Part shown: in pieces, positions 49,927-52,869 of the stretch
Numbering within the stretch: position 1 is the stretch's first letter
Layout of the letters: each line of letters begins with the position of its first letter
Assembly: GCA_015494065.1 (NCBI GenBank)
Contig: WGCA01000046.1
Location: forward strand, 1 to 52,869
Reading direction: 5' to 3'
Length of the DNA stretch: 52,869 bases
Origin: Thermodesulfobacteriaceae bacterium
GTDB taxonomy: Bacteria > Desulfobacterota > Thermodesulfobacteria > Thermodesulfobacteriales > Thermodesulfatatoraceae
Made by a program: the position numbers and the translations under genes
The notes under the pieces: generated by a model
Told to the model about the DNA's origin: nothing
What the model saw: the letters and a program-made list of their open reading frames with translations, nothing else
Databases searched by the model: none

Positions 49927-50896
49927 TAGCCCTCCTTAAAGGGGCCGGGGCCTCTTTGAGATAAGGATCGGGTTCGCCCAGATATTTTCCCTGCCAGAGA
50001 TCCCGGTTGATAAGGGTTTCTTCGATCATCTTAAGGGTTAGTTGTTTTTCACGGGCCCAGGCCGGGGCTACCAGTTCTTCTGGCCGGGGGTCCCCGGTGA
50101 GGCGCTGGATCACCACCCGCCACGGCAAAAGGGCCAGGGCCTCGCAAACCAGGTCCACGTATTCGGTCTGAGCCAAGGGCTGGTAGCGGCCTTCCCGGTA
50201 AAGTCTTTCCATAGGAGTGCCGCGAACCACGTAAAGCTCGTGAAACTTGATCCCGTCAAGGGGAAGCTGGGAGATTTTGTTAATGGTCTCAAGCATTTCT
50301 TCCGGCCTTTCACCCGGAAGCCCAAAGATGACGTGGGTGCACACCAAAAGATCATATTTTTTGGCCAGAGTCAGGGCCTGTAAAAAGTCTTCAAAGGTAT
50401 GCCCCCGGTTTATAAGGGCCAAGGTACGGTTGTGGGCGCTTTGAAGGCCCATCTCCAGCCAGACCATGAGACCCTTTTCTTTGAACTCCGCCAGGAGTTT
50501 GACCACCTCTTCGTCTACGCAATCTGGCCTGGTCCCCACCGCCAGCCCCACCACCCTTTCGTCTACCAGGGCCTCCTGGTAACGCTGCCTTAGGATTTCT
50601 TTGGGGGCGTAAGTATTGGAGAAGGCCTGAAAATAAGCGATAAACTTGCGGGCCTTGTAACGCCTGGCCAGCCTTTCCATCCCCGCTAACATTTGGGCCC
50701 GGATAGAAAGCCCCAGCCTTGCCGCGCCGGTGCCGGAGCCCAGCGCGTTACAGTAAATGCAACCCCCCTTGCCGCGGGTACCGTCCCGGTTGGGGCAGGT
50801 AAAACCCGCGTCCAGGGTCACTTTCTGTACCCGCGTGCCAAAGGAGGCGCGCAAAAACTCCGCCAAACTATGGTAGCGTCTAATCTCTCGGGCCAT
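49910..50896 (-). CDS. Radical SAM protein, YhcC/TIGR01212-type
   Basis: A 328-residue radical SAM protein. The cluster ligands are Cys34, Cys46 and Cys49 in FTCPNRDGTRGKGGCIYC, the family's wide C-x11-C-x2-C spacing. AYFQAFSNTYAPKEIL, LAVGTRPDCVDEEVV and CTHVIFGLPGERPEEML follow in the usual order. The function of this family is unsettled; a tRNA or metabolite modification is possible. I use the ATG at 50896; a TTG at 50908 is less likely. Confidence 0.9.
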   Translation of the reverse strand: MAREIRRYHSLAEFLRASFGTRVQKVTLDAGFTCPNRDGTRGKGGCIYCNALGSGTGAARLGLSIRAQMLAGMERLARRYKARKFIAYFQAFSNTYAPKEILRQRYQEALVDERVVGLAVGTRPDCVDEEVVKLLAEFKEKGLMVWLEMGLQSAHNRTLALINRGHTFEDFLQALTLAKKYDLLVCTHVIFGLPGERPEEMLETINKISQLPLDGIKFHELYVVRGTPMERLYREGRYQPLAQTEYVDLVCEALALLPWRVVIQRLTGDPRPEELVAPAWAREKQLTLKMIEETLINRDLWQGKYLGEPDPYLKEAPAPLRRAISLRQ

Positions 50897-51015
50897 TTTT
50901 AAAACCAATTAGAACATTTCAAACTTATACGCTTAATTGAGATCCCTCTTTACAAAACGCCTAAGAAACGTCCCGTTGATAAATTTTGCAGCAGGACACC
51001 GGCCAGGCAACCTTC

Positions 51016-51050
51016 CTGCTTTAAAACTAGCCAAAAAATTTTTAAAGCAG
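51016..51050 (-). terminator. 11-base inverted repeat beyond cca
   Basis: CTGCTTTAAAA at 51016-51026 is the exact reverse complement of 51040-51050, with a 13-base AT-rich loop, starting 12 bases past the cca stop. A second partly overlapping pairing (AGCAGGA near 50989 with TCCTGCT at 51014-51020) could compete with it. It may end cca transcription or be a switchable element; there is no long T-run. Confidence 0.45.
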
Positions 51051-51061
51051 AAGTCGGCAGG

Positions 51062-52495
51062 CTAAGGGTTTTGGGCAAACTTTTTTCTGATCAGTTCCGC
51101 CAAAAAAGAAAGGGCCTCCTCCCTGGTTTTGAGGTAGCCTTCCACCCGGGCCTCTTCCACCGCTTCTAACAGTTCTTTGAAGACCGGGCCTGGTTCAAGG
51201 CCGAAGAGTTCGATAAGGTCCCGGCCTGTAACCAGGCGTTCTTTTTCCTGTACGGAAAGCGTCTCTTCATGAAACCGGTGGATTTCCCAAAAGAGGCTAG
51301 CTAGTTCCGCTTCCAGCCCTTCTTCCTTATCAGGCCCGGCCGAAGCCAGGCTATCCGCCATGGCCACGACAAAAAGGGCCGGGTAGTCAGGACAGTCTTT
51401 GAGCAGGCGGCGCATGGCCCTTTTACTCAGGCGCCCGGCCCGGAACTCCCGCAGGAGATGAAAGGGGCGCATGTGGTTTTTGATCAGCAGAGCCACCTGC
51501 TTAATAAATTTTTTGGAGAAACAGAGCCTTTGCCCGATTTGGGTAAAAATTTCTGCCCCTACCCGGTCGTGTTCGTAGAAGGTGATCCGGTGCCGCATGG
51601 CAAAGGTATGAGGTTTGCCGACGTCGTGAAAAAGGGCGGCCAGTCTTACTACGCTGCGGGCCTCACTGGTTTTCAAAGAAGATGAAAAGGGGTTTTCTCC
51701 CGTAGGGCTTGGGAAATATTGGAGCGGGTTTTCCAGGACGAGATCAGCCATTTCAAGGCTTAAGAGTAAGTGTCCCAAGACATCCAGGTGGTGGAAGGTG
51801 GGTTGGGGCACCCCTTCGGCCTCTTTTAGTTCAGGCCAGATTTCAAAAAGGAGCTCATCTTCCGCCATCAGGGAGACGATTCGGCCACAGGGGTTTTCAA
51901 AAAGGAGCCGGATCTCAAAACCGACCCGTTCCCGGGCTGCTTTATTTATTTCCGGGGCCAGAGCGCGGATCTGTTGGCGGGTATCAGCCTCGATGACAAA
52001 GGCAAGTTCTGCCGCCAAGCGGTAAGCCCTCAAGAGTCGCAAGGGGTCATCAAGGAGGTTTGTCCGGCTGATGGCCCTTATAGTCCTTTTCTCCAGGTCT
52101 TTTAAGCCCCCGGTGGGGTCGATGATGGGCCAAAGGGGGGCTTTCTTGGTCAAAAAGATTTTTAACTCTACGGCCAGGGCGTTGATGGTAAAATCCCGGG
52201 CTTTGAGGTCTTCGTCGATAGTGGTGGCGTTTTTGCGAAACTGGGAGATATCCAGGAAGAAGTCGTCCTCCAGTGGAAGGCGGAAGACCCCTTCCTCTTC
52301 GTCAAGGACCACCAGCTTGGTGCCTAGCCTTTGGGCAAGATGCCGGCTAACCCTAGCGGCCTCTTGAGGGACGACCAGATCGAGATCTTTTATGCGCCGG
52401 CCAAGGAGGGCGTCTCTTACCGGCCCTCCGGCCACGTAAACCTCTTTTTCCTCCGCCAGGGCTATCAGGGCTTTTTTTAATTTTTCGGGAAACAT
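51062..52495 (-). CDS. cca: CCA tRNA nucleotidyltransferase with HD domain
   Basis: Adds or repairs the CCA end of tRNAs. The 477-residue protein has the polymerase head YVAGGPVRDALLGRRIKDLDLVV (key GGPVRD and DLD metal ligands, about 20-42) and RDFTINALAVEL. DPLRLLRAYRLAAEL follows in the neck. An HD domain with ALFHDVGKPHTFAMRH (about 283-298) could act as a phosphohydrolase. Both tRNAs in the window already encode CCA, so repair may be the main job. Poly(A) polymerase activity is a family alternative. Confidence 0.92.
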   Translation of the reverse strand: MFPEKLKKALIALAEEKEVYVAGGPVRDALLGRRIKDLDLVVPQEAARVSRHLAQRLGTKLVVLDEEEGVFRLPLEDDFFLDISQFRKNATTIDEDLKARDFTINALAVELKIFLTKKAPLWPIIDPTGGLKDLEKRTIRAISRTNLLDDPLRLLRAYRLAAELAFVIEADTRQQIRALAPEINKAARERVGFEIRLLFENPCGRIVSLMAEDELLFEIWPELKEAEGVPQPTFHHLDVLGHLLLSLEMADLVLENPLQYFPSPTGENPFSSSLKTSEARSVVRLAALFHDVGKPHTFAMRHRITFYEHDRVGAEIFTQIGQRLCFSKKFIKQVALLIKNHMRPFHLLREFRAGRLSKRAMRRLLKDCPDYPALFVVAMADSLASAGPDKEEGLEAELASLFWEIHRFHEETLSVQEKERLVTGRDLIELFGLEPGPVFKELLEAVEEARVEGYLKTREEALSFLAELIRKKFAQNP

Positions 52496-52550
52496 GGTTT
52501 AAGCATAAACTCTTGCTTGCAATTTGCCAGAGTCGCGAAAAAATGAAGGC

Positions 52551-52869
52551 ATGTGGCGTCGTTTATTGAAAGAATTTTTGGCCAAGGAAAAGTTGCTGTT
52601 TCTCCCGACAGAAGGGGTTTCTTTCGAACCGGTAGATTATGAAACCGATATTTTCGCCCTCTATCAGTCCCTTAAGGAAAGTCTTACCCATTTCAGGTTG
52701 CTGATTCGGGAAAACCCTTTCGCCAATCCCATTTTGTTGCTGGCGGTAAACCTGGCCCGCCGGTTGGAGAAGGGGGAACTTACCTTTTCGGCTCTTGAGC
52801 AGTTGACCCAATTCCTCGACGGGCAGGCCTTTTTGGCCCGGGCCGAACGCCTTCATAAATACGTAGGGG
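52551..52869 (+). CDS. Truncated gene, possibly PEP carboxylase N-terminus
   Basis: The frame opens at ATG 52551 and is cut by the window end after 106 codons. The protein starts MWRRLLKEFLAKEKLLFLP and has RENPFANPILLLAVNLARRL (about 65-84) and LDGQAFLARAERLHKYVG. I recall a similar N-terminal pattern in bacterial phosphoenolpyruvate carboxylases of anaerobic Proteobacteria, but no catalytic motif is in the visible part. It is divergent from cca across 55 bases. Confidence 0.55.
   Translation, partial: MWRRLLKEFLAKEKLLFLPTEGVSFEPVDYETDIFALYQSLKESLTHFRLLIRENPFANPILLLAVNLARRLEKGELTFSALEQLTQFLDGQAFLARAERLHKYVG

Noticed and set aside
1-52869. CRISPR array or intact insertion sequence
   Set aside because: No regular repeat-spacer pattern and no intact transposase with terminal repeats was found by reading.

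Overview
The window is one continuous, compact stretch of bacterial chromosome with no rRNA, CRISPR array or intact insertion sequence. Gene content suggests a thermophilic anaerobe of the Thermodesulfobacteria type (inference): a RACE-family corrinoid activator, an archaeal-type phosphoglycerate mutase, a DUF3034-like outer membrane protein, the thrS-infC-rpmI-rplT-pheST-ihfA-merR order known from Deltaproteobacteria and relatives, two tatA genes, and Lys/Glu-rich proteins. Many genes overlap by 1 to 26 bases, and four convergent pairs overlap at their 3' ends. A Gram-negative envelope is implied by the outer membrane protein, a MltD-type transglycosylase and the Tat, ResB and SecDF genes.

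Layout. 1-1070: a decayed region with a broken AAA-ATPase-like gene carrying a 19-base tandem repeat, a possible promoter, a terminator hairpin, and a tRNA-like fragment resembling a deleted selenocysteine tRNA. 1071-4655 (minus): a branched-chain amino acid ABC transporter (binding protein, two permeases, no ATPases nearby) followed by peptide deformylase. 4770-8007 (plus): a CMD-like/thiol peroxidase fusion and a Lon-type protease with an eroded P-loop. 8034-12872 (minus): fused SecDF, then a metal-binding lipoprotein-type receptor overlapping a MltD-like enzyme. 13101-18963 (minus): an outer membrane protein with a good promoter, nadB, apgM, an FKBP isomerase and a histidine kinase. 19079-22990 (plus): an Rrf2 regulator, tRNA-Ala, a small conserved-looking protein, a corrinoid activator and ribD. 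22977-23708 (minus): an unknown acidic protein.

23854-28563 (plus): transketolase, tatC, tatA and a probable peptidoglycan-recycling pair (sugar kinase plus nucleotidyltransferase). 28541-29973 (minus): fetAB-type ABC exporter. 30043-39004 (plus): argB, pyrE, two flagellar-type small genes, a signalling cassette (REC-SHOCT, REC-GAF-HD-GYP, and a ChpT-like pseudo-kinase), dprA, topA, a small zinc-ribbon frame broken by an in-frame TGA, and a nucleoside phosphorylase-like protein. 39067-40568: a second tatA and resB. 40610-47879: tRNA-Val, a strong terminator-like hairpin, then the translation operon thrS to merR. 47857-52495: an HDOD protein, an HPP membrane protein, a small possibly Sm-like protein, a YhcC-type radical SAM protein and the CCA enzyme. 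A truncated gene, possibly PEP carboxylase, starts at 52551.

Most of the window is housekeeping. The points most worth following are the selC-like remnant, the TGA-interrupted zinc-ribbon gene with a hairpin placed like a bacterial SECIS, the ChpT-like phosphorelay cassette, the Cys-less CMD/peroxidase fusion, and a hairpin sitting between tRNA-Val and the thrS start with almost no room for a separate thrS promoter. All assignments come from reading sequence motifs; no database search was run.
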